Shown here: piece after piece, positions 27,843-36,576 of the stretch | Layout of the letters: each line of letters opens with the position of its first letter | Numbering within the stretch: the first letter of the stretch is position 1 | Assembly (NCBI GenBank): GCA_016712745.1 | Contig: JADJQN010000001.1 | Location: forward strand, 248,001-312,000 | Reading direction: 5' to 3' | Origin: Sandaracinaceae bacterium | Lineage (GTDB): Bacteria; Myxococcota_A; Polyangia; Polyangiales; JADJQN01 | Length of the DNA stretch: 64,000 nucleotides | The notes under the pieces: model-generated | The model's database searches: none | The model's input: the letters and a program-made list of their open reading frames with translations, nothing else | What the model was told of the DNA's origin: nothing | Translations under genes and position numbers: made by a program

Positions 27843-28553
27843 ATGCCGGTAGTTTCTCACGCGCGCAAAGACATCCATTTCAAGATTGTCTACTACGGTC
27901 CCGGCCTCGGCGGTAAAACCACCAACCTCGAGTTCATCCACGCGCGCAGCGAACCACAGCATCGCGGCAAGCTCATCTCGCTGACCAACGAAGCGGAGCG
28001 CACGCTCTTTTTCGATCTCTTGCCTGTGCACCTGGGTAAATTTCGCGGCTACGATATTCGCTTGCAGCTCTGCACGGTGCCTGGACAGATTGCACAGGAT
28101 AAAACGCGTCGCACGATCTTGCGCCACGTTGACGGCGTGGTGTTCGTGGTGGACAGCCAGCCCGGGCGCATGGACGCGAACGTGCAAAGCATCCGCAACC
28201 TCGAGCAAAATCTGGCGCTGCAGGGTGACGACCCCGATACATTGCCGCTCGTCGTCCAGTACAATAAGCGTGACCTGCCCGGGGTTCTCTCGGTGGCTGA
28301 GCTACGTCGTGCACTGAACGTTCCGCGCGACGTTCCCGAAGTCGAAGCGGCGGCGCTGCTGGGGCGCGGCGTATTCGAAACGCTCAAGCGAACGGTGCGC
28401 GGATGCTTGGCCGTGCTCGGCGAGCCGTCGCGGTTGCCCGAGGGCCGCACGCAATCGGAGCTTCCGCAGCGACGCGCATCGATGTTGCCTGAAGGTCGTG
28501 CCCGAGCCGAATCCGTCCCAAGAGCGCCTGCGGTACCCCGCATCGACAAGTAG
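27843..28553 (+). CDS. MglA-like Ras-superfamily GTPase
   Basis: The 236-residue protein is closely related to MglA, the polarity switch of Myxococcus. It has a P-loop YYGPGLGGKTTN (about residues 17-28), LISLTNEAERTLFFD as the switch-I region, TVPGQ as the G3/switch-II motif, VVQYNKRDLP as G4, and GRGVFETLK in place of G5. MglA is about 195 residues; here a further 40-residue Arg/Pro/Glu-rich tail of low complexity is appended. No mglB is adjacent, although MglA usually needs MglB as its activating protein. It is likely cytoplasmic and concerned with polarity or motility; I leave the symbol empty because paralogs are common. Confidence 0.88.
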   Translation: MPVVSHARKDIHFKIVYYGPGLGGKTTNLEFIHARSEPQHRGKLISLTNEAERTLFFDLLPVHLGKFRGYDIRLQLCTVPGQIAQDKTRRTILRHVDGVVFVVDSQPGRMDANVQSIRNLEQNLALQGDDPDTLPLVVQYNKRDLPGVLSVAELRRALNVPRDVPEVEAAALLGRGVFETLKRTVRGCLAVLGEPSRLPEGRTQSELPQRRASMLPEGRARAESVPRAPAVPRIDK

Positions 28554-28563
28554 CCGCCAGCCT

Positions 28564-30084
28564 TCAGCCTTCGCATGCCTCGAGCGGTAAGATCCCGGGA
28601 TAGAACATTTCGATCGTCGACTGGATGCTCATGAGCGATTCGTTGAGCGTGTCGGTTCCGTCGGTGTTGTCCGGCACGCAAATGAACTTGTCGCTTCCGC
28701 ACATGCTGAACGCTTCGCACGCCGTGCGCGGTGTTGCAGCCATCAGTGCTGCGTCGCCGTAGCGCGGGATACCACTCAAAAAGACCATTCGGATGTCTTG
28801 CATTTGAGCGTTGACCAGCTCGGCATACGCATCGCCACCGCGATCGGCAATGACCAAGACGTCCGCTGCGAGCCCCGGGGCAAGCGTACCAACCTGGTCA
28901 TCGAGAGCGAGCGCGTGCGCCGGGATCGAGGTGACCATCTTCACGAGATCCTCATTGGTGAGGCGGCCGTCCCAGTTCTCGCACGAATGTCGACGCGCGA
29001 CGCGCATCTCCTGCAAAAGCGAAACGCTACCCGACGGAGTCCAGTCAGGCGCGAGAGACACCGACACGCCAGCATCAAGCGCTGCGGGCACGTTCGTAGT
29101 GCCACCGTAGAGCAGCAGGTTCGAGAAGGGCGACCAAACCAGCTTGGCGCCCGCCGCGCCCATCATCGCGAACTCTGTGGCGCCAAACGCTGTTCCATGA
29201 ATCACGACGGTCTGCGCAGCGAGGAGGTTCTTCTCGACCAATGTGTCGAACTCGGCGCGGGACTCCTCGTCGATGCCTTCGCCCAAATGGATGACGTATG
29301 CTGTTACATCGCCGCTCGCCATCTGCCCTGAAATGGTCGTAGCGTCCATTGCATCGATCGCATCGACGCCGGTGATGTTGGTGCGCATGCGGTCGGTCGT
29401 CCCAAACGGTCCGTACTCCGCGTTGTTCACCAGCGTGCGGAAGCACCTACGGTTGGAGTTGAACGTGCCTTGAATGGTCGTCGTGCCTCCCACGAGCGCG
29501 CGAAGCTCGCCGTACTTCACTTGTTGGCAAACATGTGCGGACTCGTTGTCGTTCACGCTCGCGGTAAAATCGCTGTAGTCGTTGCGCGCTGCCCAGTCGC
29601 CACGATTCTGAAAAAGGCCCGGCGGATTGGGCACCCAGATCGGGAGGTAGTTGTATTGGGTGTGATTGTGCGCATCGACGATGCCTGGGTAGATCACGCC
29701 TGCCGTTTCAACCACCGTCGCATCGCTCGCCTCGGAATGACTCGAGCAGTCGGTGTCGACGCACACGATGCGATCGCCGGAAATGAGCACTTCGCCAGGA
29801 GCGAAGACCACATCAGGCGACACGACGCGTCCGCGTAGCAGGTAGTGGTTCGCGGCGCCCGCTGTGACTGAACCTGCGCCAATCACGCTCCCGCGCGCCG
29901 GCTCAGCGCACGTGTCCGGGACGCCGCCGTCTGCGCCCTCACCGGCGTCGGTATCGCCCGCATCGTTCTCCGCGAAGGCGTCGTCGCCAAGCCCTGAGTC
30001 GACTGGATCGTTGTGTTCTCGCACGCATCCTGAAAGCGCGAGGCTTGCGCCGAGAAAGAAACGAAGCATGAGTCGATTGGACAT
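28564..30084 (-). CDS. Amidohydrolase-family lipoprotein
   Basis: This product of about 506 residues begins with a lipoprotein signal (LSGC near residue 19) and an acidic Asp/Ala/Gly linker. The amidohydrolase barrel follows: the metal HxH in IVDAHNHTQ, a metal His in VVIHGTAFG near the middle and a late Asp in LAPDWTPSG. The VGTLAPGLAADVLV segment is the usual sub-domain closing the fold. Family members hydrolyse amide or amine-bearing substrates with one or two metals; the substrate here is unknown. Being lipid-anchored is unusual for the family. ATG 30090 is two codons upstream and equally possible. The gene is convergent with the MglA-like gene. Confidence 0.85.
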   Translation of the reverse strand: MSNRLMLRFFLGASLALSGCVREHNDPVDSGLGDDAFAENDAGDTDAGEGADGGVPDTCAEPARGSVIGAGSVTAGAANHYLLRGRVVSPDVVFAPGEVLISGDRIVCVDTDCSSHSEASDATVVETAGVIYPGIVDAHNHTQYNYLPIWVPNPPGLFQNRGDWAARNDYSDFTASVNDNESAHVCQQVKYGELRALVGGTTTIQGTFNSNRRCFRTLVNNAEYGPFGTTDRMRTNITGVDAIDAMDATTISGQMASGDVTAYVIHLGEGIDEESRAEFDTLVEKNLLAAQTVVIHGTAFGATEFAMMGAAGAKLVWSPFSNLLLYGGTTNVPAALDAGVSVSLAPDWTPSGSVSLLQEMRVARRHSCENWDGRLTNEDLVKMVTSIPAHALALDDQVGTLAPGLAADVLVIADRGGDAYAELVNAQMQDIRMVFLSGIPRYGDAALMAATPRTACEAFSMCGSDKFICVPDNTDGTDTLNESLMSIQSTIEMFYPGILPLEACEG

Positions 30085-30114
30085 GGGCAAAGCCTATCAG
30101 ATAGAAAGTAACGA

Positions 30115-30966
30115 ATGAGTGCCAACGCGCAGAACCTCGTCGCGCCCAACATCCGGCGGTTGGCCCTGCGCACGCCTACGTTGCCTCCAGCCACCCACAC
30201 CAATGCGTACTTGATAGGCGCGAAGCAAGCGCTTTTGGTCGAGCCGGCGTCTCCGTACGAAGACGAAATCGAGCGCGCTGTCGCATGGGTGCAGGGGGCG
30301 CGCGTTGAAGGTCTCGAGGTACTCGCGATCGTTGCGACGCATCATCACGTGGATCACATCGGCGGCGCCACGGCATTGGCCGCGCGTCTTGCATTGCCGC
30401 TGTGGGCTCATCGGGAAACCATTGAGCGCCTGCGCGGCTACGTGGAGTTTGACCGCGCGCTCTTCGATGACGAGGAACTCGTGCTCGCGGGAGAACCCAG
30501 CGTGCGCTTGCGCGTCGTGCACACGCCTGGGCATGCGCCGGGACACATCTGCCTGTTGGACGAAGACTCGCGCGCCATGATCGCGGGCGACATGATCGCG
30601 AGCATCGGCACCATCATCGTGGAACCTACGGATGGGGACATGGGGCTCTACATTGAGTCGCTCGAGCATATGCGTGCACTTGCGCCATCTGTGCTGCTGC
30701 CTGCGCACGGTGAGCCAATCCTCGCTGCCCATGAAAAGCTCACGCAGTACATCGCTCACCGTTTGATGCGCGAAGAAAAAGTCTTCGCTGCGCTGCGCGA
30801 GGTCGGTTCAACGAGCAACGCAGCAGAGCTTGTGCCGCGCGCGTACGACGACGCGCCGCCGGCCGTGTGGCCGCTTGCGACGCTCGCGACCGAAGCACAT
30901 TTGCAGAAGCTAGTGAAGGACGGCCGCGCGCGCTACGTCAATGCGAAGTGGTCGGTAAGCGAGTAG
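30115..30966 (+). CDS. Metallo-beta-lactamase-fold hydrolase
   Basis: The 283-residue protein has the zinc motif THHHVDHIGG (residues about 75-84), a further metal His in HTPGHAPGH near 139-147 and the bridging Asp in AGDMIAS near 158, followed by a winged-helix-like C-terminal region as in LACTB2/glyoxalase-II-like hydrolases. No signal peptide is seen, so it acts in the cytoplasm. The substrate is unknown. It is divergent from the amidohydrolase gene with a short gap of about 25 bases, so the promoters must overlap the coding ends. Confidence 0.88.
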   Translation: MSANAQNLVAPNIRRLALRTPTLPPATHTNAYLIGAKQALLVEPASPYEDEIERAVAWVQGARVEGLEVLAIVATHHHVDHIGGATALAARLALPLWAHRETIERLRGYVEFDRALFDDEELVLAGEPSVRLRVVHTPGHAPGHICLLDEDSRAMIAGDMIASIGTIIVEPTDGDMGLYIESLEHMRALAPSVLLPAHGEPILAAHEKLTQYIAHRLMREEKVFAALREVGSTSNAAELVPRAYDDAPPAVWPLATLATEAHLQKLVKDGRARYVNAKWSVSE

Positions 30967-31030
30967 GGCGATCACGGGTGCTGCGCGGCAAAGCTAGTCG
31001 CGCAACGCACAGCTTTCGCCTTAACGAGAA

Positions 31031-31060
31031 AACGCTGCAAGCGGGATCGCTTGCAGCGTT
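31031..31060. terminator. Perfect hairpin, probable bidirectional terminator
   Basis: A perfect 13-base-pair stem (AACGCTGCAAGCG with CGCTTGCAGCGTT) closes a GGAT loop. It lies between two convergent genes, 65 bases after the MBL-hydrolase stop and 34 bases past the end of the transglutaminase-like gene on the other strand. Short T runs flank it: TTTCG on plus, TTTTC on minus. The position and symmetry support use in both directions. Confidence 0.82.
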
Positions 31061-31093
31061 TCGTGTCGTCGCGACTTGCGTCGTGTGTCTGCT

Positions 31094-32994
31094 TCACTGA
31101 GCGAACGTCAGGCTCCAGCTGTTGAGCGTGCCGACATCTTGGCCCGCGTGGTCCACAACCTTGAGGCTCCACGAGCCAGCCAAGTTGCCGGTGGGTGCCG
31201 GCGTGAGCGGGAAGGTGGTGACGATGTTGTCAGCGCCGCCGCCCGTCTGATCGCGAAGCTTCCAGGTCTGCGAGCCGTGCGAGAGCACGAGGCTCAAATC
31301 GCCCGAGTAGGTGTGCGTGACGTTCACGGCCACGGTGACAGTGCCCGTGGTGCCAGCCGGGACCGTGGCTTCGCTGGTGACGCCGGTCGCGCTGTTGTCC
31401 GGAATGGCCATCGCGCCTGCGCCGGGAATCGTCACGTTCGCTGAGGGCGTCGGGCCATTGCCTGAGCCTTCCGTGATGCGAAGCTTCCAGCCGCGAATGG
31501 TGCCCGTGTCTTGCGCTGCGTTGTCCACTGCACGAAGCGTCCAGCCGCCTTGTGCTGCGCCGGTCACGCCGGGGACGTTGATGGTGCGAACGATGTTGTC
31601 GTCGCTGCCGCCTTCGTTGTTCCAAACGGTGTAGCTCTGGCCGCCCGGCGAGGTGAGCGTGACCTTGAGGTCACCCGAGTAGCTGTGTGCGATGTCGAGG
31701 TCGACTTGCACTGAGCCGATGGTGAGAGCGCGGTCGACGGTGATGGTGCTGCTTGCGCCGGTCGTGCTGTTGTCAGGAATCGCAATGGCTGCGCCCGTGC
31801 TCACAAACTCAGCAGCGGTGGTGCCAGGCGTGGGAGGCGTTGACTCACGCGACATCGCGATGAGCATGCGAACCTTCTCGATGTCCAGGTTCGGGATGCT
31901 CGAGCGCGAGAGGCGTTGGGGCAACCAGAGGAAGTCGGGGTGACGCATACGCGAGCTGCCGATCCATTCGCCGCCAACAATCTTGCCTGCGCCGTCGAGC
32001 TCGAGGATGTAGTCGTACGAATCATGACGCTCGTATTGCGCGGGCTCCGGAGCGTTCACCGATGCATCGGACTCGGTGAGGTAGGTGCTCGTCGAGCGCA
32101 CGTGGAAGAACTTCGCTGCAGTCGTGTTGTACGAGTACGTCGCGCCGGGCGTGCCGAGCAAGTCGTTCGCCTGAGCTGCGGTGACTTCATCCATGCTGTC
32201 GACCTTCCAAGCAACGAGCGGCTGATTCCAGACCTGCGAGTCGAAGGTGCGGGACGGTCGCCGATCATCGAAGCGTTGGAGCGATTGTACGCAGCAATGA
32301 TGAGGGCTTGGATGTCGCCGACATTGAACGTCACGCCGTTATACACGACCGGACGCTGCGGAGCGTCTTCAAGAAGCGATGCGGGAACCCACGCGTGGCA
32401 GAGGCCCCACCAACTCTCGACGCCGTCGTTGTCGTCGCACTCATCAGCCGTGTCGCCCGTGCCGCCGAAGTTGCCATCGTGATTGTCGTCGTCGCTGTCT
32501 ACGCCATCACGTGAACTCGCGTTGCCAAGATTGGTGCTGACGTAGCGAGCGAGCGGTCCGAGAGAGGTGTAGTAGCTCGCATCGAAGTCGGAGATGTTCG
32601 GCCCGCACGTCTCACCAGAAGTGAAGGGACGCAACTGCGTGAAGTTTGACGGAGGGGTCCAGTTGTTGAACGCGCGGTCGTACTTTTCGGCGGGCGACAA
32701 CTCGGTCGGGCCGTTCCAGCGCACGTTGATCGAATCTTGGTAGGTGGCCCAGTAGGTAGATGGCCAAGCCTCGCGTGCGGCGCGACCCGATGTCGGTAAC
32801 TGCGCGAGCGAGAAGTTTAGCGTGCCGCCGAAACGGTTCGGGTCGTTGGCCGCATTCCAGCGGTCTTCTTTGCCGCCGCCCTGAGAGACGTCATCGTCCT
32901 TGGTGCCATCGAGCGATGCATCGACGGCGCAACCGTTGAGCAGCAAACCGCCGGCCAAGATTCCAGTAACGATCCGATGTTTGACGTTCTTCAT
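31094..32994 (-). pseudogene. Transglutaminase-elicitor-like lipoprotein with two P domains, frameshifted
   Basis: The 5' part begins at 32994 (GAGGG just upstream) with a lipoprotein signal ending LLNGC, then a domain matching the GP42/M81 transglutaminase-elicitor type: WWGLCHAWVP with the presumed catalytic Cys199, followed by FNVGDIQALIIAAYN. The frame breaks at GGG 32251-32253. Adding one G restores TFDSQVWNQPLVAWK, and reading continues to 31094. The 3' part carries two proprotein-convertase-type P domains (about 130 residues each, with IPDNS, HSYSGDL or HTYSGDL, and GWTLRAVD or SWSLKVVD), usually found on secreted enzymes. If intact, about 633 residues, a secreted protein cross-linking or modifying enzyme. 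The break is probably a sequencing indel. Confidence 0.8.
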
Positions 32995-33175
32995 TGGGTC
33001 CCTCACCGCCCGATTGGGCTCAGTGCCGACCCATTAAGCAGGGAGCGTGCCAGCGGCAAAGACTCAAATTACGCGGCTTTTACGGAGGGCCTAAACGGCC
33101 AATGGAAGCTTCAGTGGCCGCCATGCGGCTCCCCGAGACACCGCGCACCGTCCCAGTCAGGCGACCCTAGCTAGC

Positions 33176-34861
33176 TCAGAGCCACTGCAGCGAAAGGTGG
33201 ATGTGATGGTGGTGGTAGGGCCAGCCATCGCCGAACGCCATCGAGTCGAGCATGGTGTTCATCTCCGTCATCGTGATGGTGCCCGCGGCCTGCATCGTGC
33301 GCGCTTGCGCCTCGAGTAGCGGGGCTATCACGCGGTCCACACCGATAACGCGCACGCGCGGCGACCGTGTGAGAACCACCATGAAGTAGACCTGGCGTTC
33401 GAGATCGACGATGTGTGAGGTCGTTGCGCCTGGCAAACAGTACGCGCCATCTTCGGTGCCCTTGTCGGCGTCGCAGATGATGCGCGCATGGTTGTCGGCA
33501 CCGGTCTGGAAATACGCGATGTCGATGTTGCCGCCCTGATCGTGCGTGGACTCGGGATGACGCGGATCATCCACGTCGTAACCGGGCGTGATCGCATTGC
33601 GCTGGCACTGATCGATCATTCCCAAGGGATGCGTGCCCGGGTAATGCGCTTGCACTTCGTGAACCGCGTTACGCACGAGCATCATCGTTTCGCGACGAAG
33701 GAAGCGATAGTTCGACATCGTATCGTGCACGTAGTCCGAGCCGACGAAGGTGTCCGCGGGATCCGGGAAGGGATTGGGGATGAGCGTTTGGTGGTCGCGC
33801 GCGCCGCCTGTGCACTCGCTCATCGAATAACCGGCAGCCGTACAGCTTGGCCCATCGGTCCACGGGATGCTGGTAGCGGTGAGTGCGTACGCGCCCTCGG
33901 TCGAGGTCGCTGCGCCGGTGACCTTCACATAGTAAGTGCCGCCCGCCGTAGCGCCCGTGTAGAATCCGAAGGCCTCTTCGTTGGTATCGTACGCGCGCGC
34001 CCACGAGGGCATCGAGTCGATGTCGGCGATGCGCGCTCCGAGCGGCGTTCCGTCGGCGCGGTATGCGAAGAGGTCCAGATTCGCCACGGTCGGTGAAGGG
34101 AAGGCCGCGACCACTTGAATGATCTGTCCTGCCGGAACCTCGATGCGGTACCAATCGACGTCCGACGCGCAACGTCCGCCGATGGCAGGCGTGCCTACGG
34201 TGAGCATGGTCGCGGTTTCACGGGTGTTGTTCGGCTCGTGCGTATCGGTGTCGCAAGCGGGTGGTTCCATGCATGCGCCGTCGATACAGAGCTGCGCGCC
34301 TTCGCAAAAGCCGCTCGGGTGCGTAGCCGAGCACACGTCTGGCACAAAGGGCGTGACGCAGACGCCCGAACTGTTGCATGCGAGGCCGGTCGGGCACGCG
34401 TGCGTCGAGTCGCAACCCGGCCAGCAAGTGCTGTCTGAATCGCATACATATCCGGGGCGGCATTCGCTGTCGTCAGCGCAGCTACGGATGCACGCCGGCG
34501 TTGGCGTGGCGCCGAGGTTGAGGTTGTAGCAAACGGTGCCGTCCGCGCATGCGCCGTCGCCGCACGCTTCGGGCAACGAGATGCAGTAGCCACCGACGAA
34601 GCCCGTGTCGTTGCCGTCGCTATCGACGCCTTGGATGCATCCGGCATTCTCGCCGCACTCTTCGTTGGTCGTGCAACCATCGCCCACGGCGCCCGTGGAA
34701 ACCGCGCCCGCGTCACCGCCGGCGTCGTCCGCGCTCATATCGCCCGAGGACGTGCTCATATCTTCCGGCACGCCTGCGTCTACGTTCGGAGAGGAGCGTC
34801 CGTCACCGCAGCCAGCACCCACCATGAAGCTCAACAAGACGATTACACGAGAAAAACGCAT
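33176..34861 (-). CDS. Cys-rich lipoprotein with PPC-like domain and M74-like (MepA-type) peptidase motifs
   Basis: The 561-residue protein has a lipobox signal (VGAGC near residue 18) and an Asp/Ser/Ala linker, then a Cys-rich region to about residue 195. A beta domain resembling bacterial pre-peptidase C-terminal (PPC) modules spans about 205-325 (DTHEPNNTRETAT, VDWYRIEVPAG). The last 200 residues have HDQGGNIDIAYF and a closing HHHHIHLSLQW, which fit the LAS-type zinc site (H-x6-D and HxH) of MepA-like murein endopeptidases. It may cut peptidoglycan cross-links from an outer-membrane or periplasmic anchor. The peptidase call rests on short motifs. A 169-base gap follows to the next gene, with no clear element seen. 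Confidence 0.75.
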   Translation of the reverse strand: MRFSRVIVLLSFMVGAGCGDGRSSPNVDAGVPEDMSTSSGDMSADDAGGDAGAVSTGAVGDGCTTNEECGENAGCIQGVDSDGNDTGFVGGYCISLPEACGDGACADGTVCYNLNLGATPTPACIRSCADDSECRPGYVCDSDSTCWPGCDSTHACPTGLACNSSGVCVTPFVPDVCSATHPSGFCEGAQLCIDGACMEPPACDTDTHEPNNTRETATMLTVGTPAIGGRCASDVDWYRIEVPAGQIIQVVAAFPSPTVANLDLFAYRADGTPLGARIADIDSMPSWARAYDTNEEAFGFYTGATAGGTYYVKVTGAATSTEGAYALTATSIPWTDGPSCTAAGYSMSECTGGARDHQTLIPNPFPDPADTFVGSDYVHDTMSNYRFLRRETMMLVRNAVHEVQAHYPGTHPLGMIDQCQRNAITPGYDVDDPRHPESTHDQGGNIDIAYFQTGADNHARIICDADKGTEDGAYCLPGATTSHIVDLERQVYFMVVLTRSPRVRVIGVDRVIAPLLEAQARTMQAAGTITMTEMNTMLDSMAFGDGWPYHHHHIHLSLQWL

Positions 34862-34968
34862 GGGCCCACCTTTGCGCCGTCCACCCGGCGGGGCCTGTCA
34901 TAGCCGCACAACGCAATGTGTCAAACGGGCGAGCGTTTGCCTTTTGCCCTGATCGTGTCTTCGACGGG

Positions 34969-35445
34969 TCAGTGCACGACGCGGTGGGTGGATTCTGCGG
35001 TGCGCGGCTCTTTGACGAGGAGGCGGCGCAGATTGCTGATGCGCGTGTCATCGATGCGGGTGCCTTGCTCCGGGATCACGAGCGCGCCCTCGATCATTTC
35101 GGGCGAGAACAAGATCGCGCCAGCGTTTCCGTCGTAGCCGAGCGTGACGAGCGTGTCCTCCTCGAAGCGCATGCAATTCTTCTCGCAGCAGTCGAACGCG
35201 TGAAGCACGCGATACAGGCCTTCGCCCGCCAGACCTCGCAAACTACCGATGTCTTCTGGCGCGTGAAGGGTGGTTCCCTGCGCATGAAACTCGGCTCGAT
35301 TGCGCACCCAACGCGAAGGCAGATAAATGCCGGGTCCAGGATTGCCGTGGTTATGAAAGTAAACAAATCGCCCGGCAGGTACTTCGCCGATCGGCTTTGT
35401 CGTTTGATAGATCCCGCACGGAGGCAAGAGTGTTTCATCGCTCAT
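34969..35445 (-). CDS. Conserved hypothetical protein
   Basis: The 158-residue soluble protein is beta-rich, with a notable central DCCEKNC segment and a C-terminal Arg-rich part (ISNLRRLLVKEPRT). I do not recognise a family. No signal peptide or membrane segment is visible. Its codon usage resembles that of the surrounding genes and the frame is long and open on this strand, whereas the plus-strand reading here is just an extension of the downstream lipoprotein gene. It is divergent from the SMP-30-like lipoprotein with about 60 bases between. Confidence 0.62.
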   Translation of the reverse strand: MSDETLLPPCGIYQTTKPIGEVPAGRFVYFHNHGNPGPGIYLPSRWVRNRAEFHAQGTTLHAPEDIGSLRGLAGEGLYRVLHAFDCCEKNCMRFEEDTLVTLGYDGNAGAILFSPEMIEGALVIPEQGTRIDDTRISNLRRLLVKEPRTAESTHRVVH

Positions 35446-35505
35446 GGCGGAGAGCTTAGCGCATGCGTCGAAAGGTGTGATTGGTGGCGATCAAAGAAAT
35501 ACGAC

Positions 35506-36522
35506 ATGCTGCGCCGCATGCAAAAACTTTCCTGGATCCTGTGTGCGTCGATAGTCGCCGGTTGCTCGTCGGCAAATGAACCGGGCTCAGACGCGGGCAC
35601 GGCCACAGACTCGGGCACGGCCGCCGACTCGAGCACGGCCGCCGACTCGAGCACGGCCGCCGACTCGGGCACGGCCGCCGACTCGGGCACGGCCACGGAC
35701 TCCGGTACCGACGCAGGCGCCCCAAGCTGCGGAACAATGCGCCCGGCCATCGACGGAATCACAGGCACAGAAGGCCTAGTCATTGGCCGCGACGGAACCA
35801 TCTACTACTCGCAAGACGGCGCGGTCGGCCGGGCGGTTATCGGCGAAGCAGTCGACAATGACTGGGTGGATCTGGGAGCGACAGCCAGCACGGTCTGGGG
35901 ATTGGCCCTGGATGCCGACAACGAAAGTCTATACGTCGCTTCAAGTAGCGAGCAACGGATCTATAAGATCGTCGTAGCGACCGGCGCTCTTAGCATTGTG
36001 TATGAGAGCTCAGGGCTTCCTAACGGACTGACGATGGGTCCTGATGGCGCGCTTTACTATTCCGACTTCGGCGGAGACCATGTCTACCGCGTTGACGTCT
36101 CGACCAACACGCGCACGCGGGTCACGTCGTCGACGGTCACCCAAGCCAACGGTCTCGCCTTCGGTGACGATGGTCGCCTCTACGTTCTAAGCTATGGCGC
36201 GGGCACTCTGGTCGCGCTCACGCTAGTCGATGGAGCGGAGACCGCGCGCGATCCAATCGCGTCGAGCCTCGGCAGCCCCGACGGCATCGCGTTCGACGCT
36301 GACGGACGCATCTACATCGGCGACAACGGAGGGGACCGGCTCCTGCGCCTCGACGGCGACGGAACGAATCCCACGGTGCTTGCGACGAGCGTATTCGCCG
36401 CGGCCAACGTTGAATTTGGCGCGGGTCCGTTGAATTGCGCGGACATCTATGTTGCGTCCAGTGGGGAGCTTCATCGATACGAAGCTGGGACAACCGCCGG
36501 GGCTTCAGTCCCCTGGCACTGA
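35506..36522 (+). CDS. SMP-30/NHL-type beta-propeller lipoprotein
   Basis: The product of about 338 residues has a signal with lipobox IVAGCSS, then an 18-base-repeat-encoded linker of DSGTAA-type units, then a propeller-like domain of about 260 residues with recurring YYSQDG, LALDADNESLYVAS, GLTMGPDGALYYSDFGG and GIAFDADGRIYIGDNGGDRL. This matches SMP-30/gluconolactonase or NHL-repeat proteins. Some of these are lactonases; the catalytic metal residues were not traced, so only the fold is claimed. ATG 35518 is an alternative start four codons in. Confidence 0.82.
   Translation: MLRRMQKLSWILCASIVAGCSSANEPGSDAGTATDSGTAADSSTAADSSTAADSGTAADSGTATDSGTDAGAPSCGTMRPAIDGITGTEGLVIGRDGTIYYSQDGAVGRAVIGEAVDNDWVDLGATASTVWGLALDADNESLYVASSSEQRIYKIVVATGALSIVYESSGLPNGLTMGPDGALYYSDFGGDHVYRVDVSTNTRTRVTSSTVTQANGLAFGDDGRLYVLSYGAGTLVALTLVDGAETARDPIASSLGSPDGIAFDADGRIYIGDNGGDRLLRLDGDGTNPTVLATSVFAAANVEFGAGPLNCADIYVASSGELHRYEAGTTAGASVPWH
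35590..35697 (+). repeat. 18-base tandem repeat, six units, in-frame
   Basis: Six tandem 18-base units related to GACTCGGGCACGGCCGCC encode the DSGTAA/DSSTAA linker just after the lipobox. Units differ by single bases such as GGC versus AGC. It is the third in-frame, length-variable linker in this window. Confidence 0.9.
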
Positions 36523-36576
36523 GGTTGCTGGCGCATTCATTGAGCGCGCTTGACGTACGTCCGAGCAGCCGGCTGA

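Noticed and set aside
33007..33175. 169-base gap examined for an RNA gene or terminator
   Set aside because: Only weak short inverted repeats were seen; nothing supports a specific feature beyond a likely promoter for the transglutaminase-like gene.
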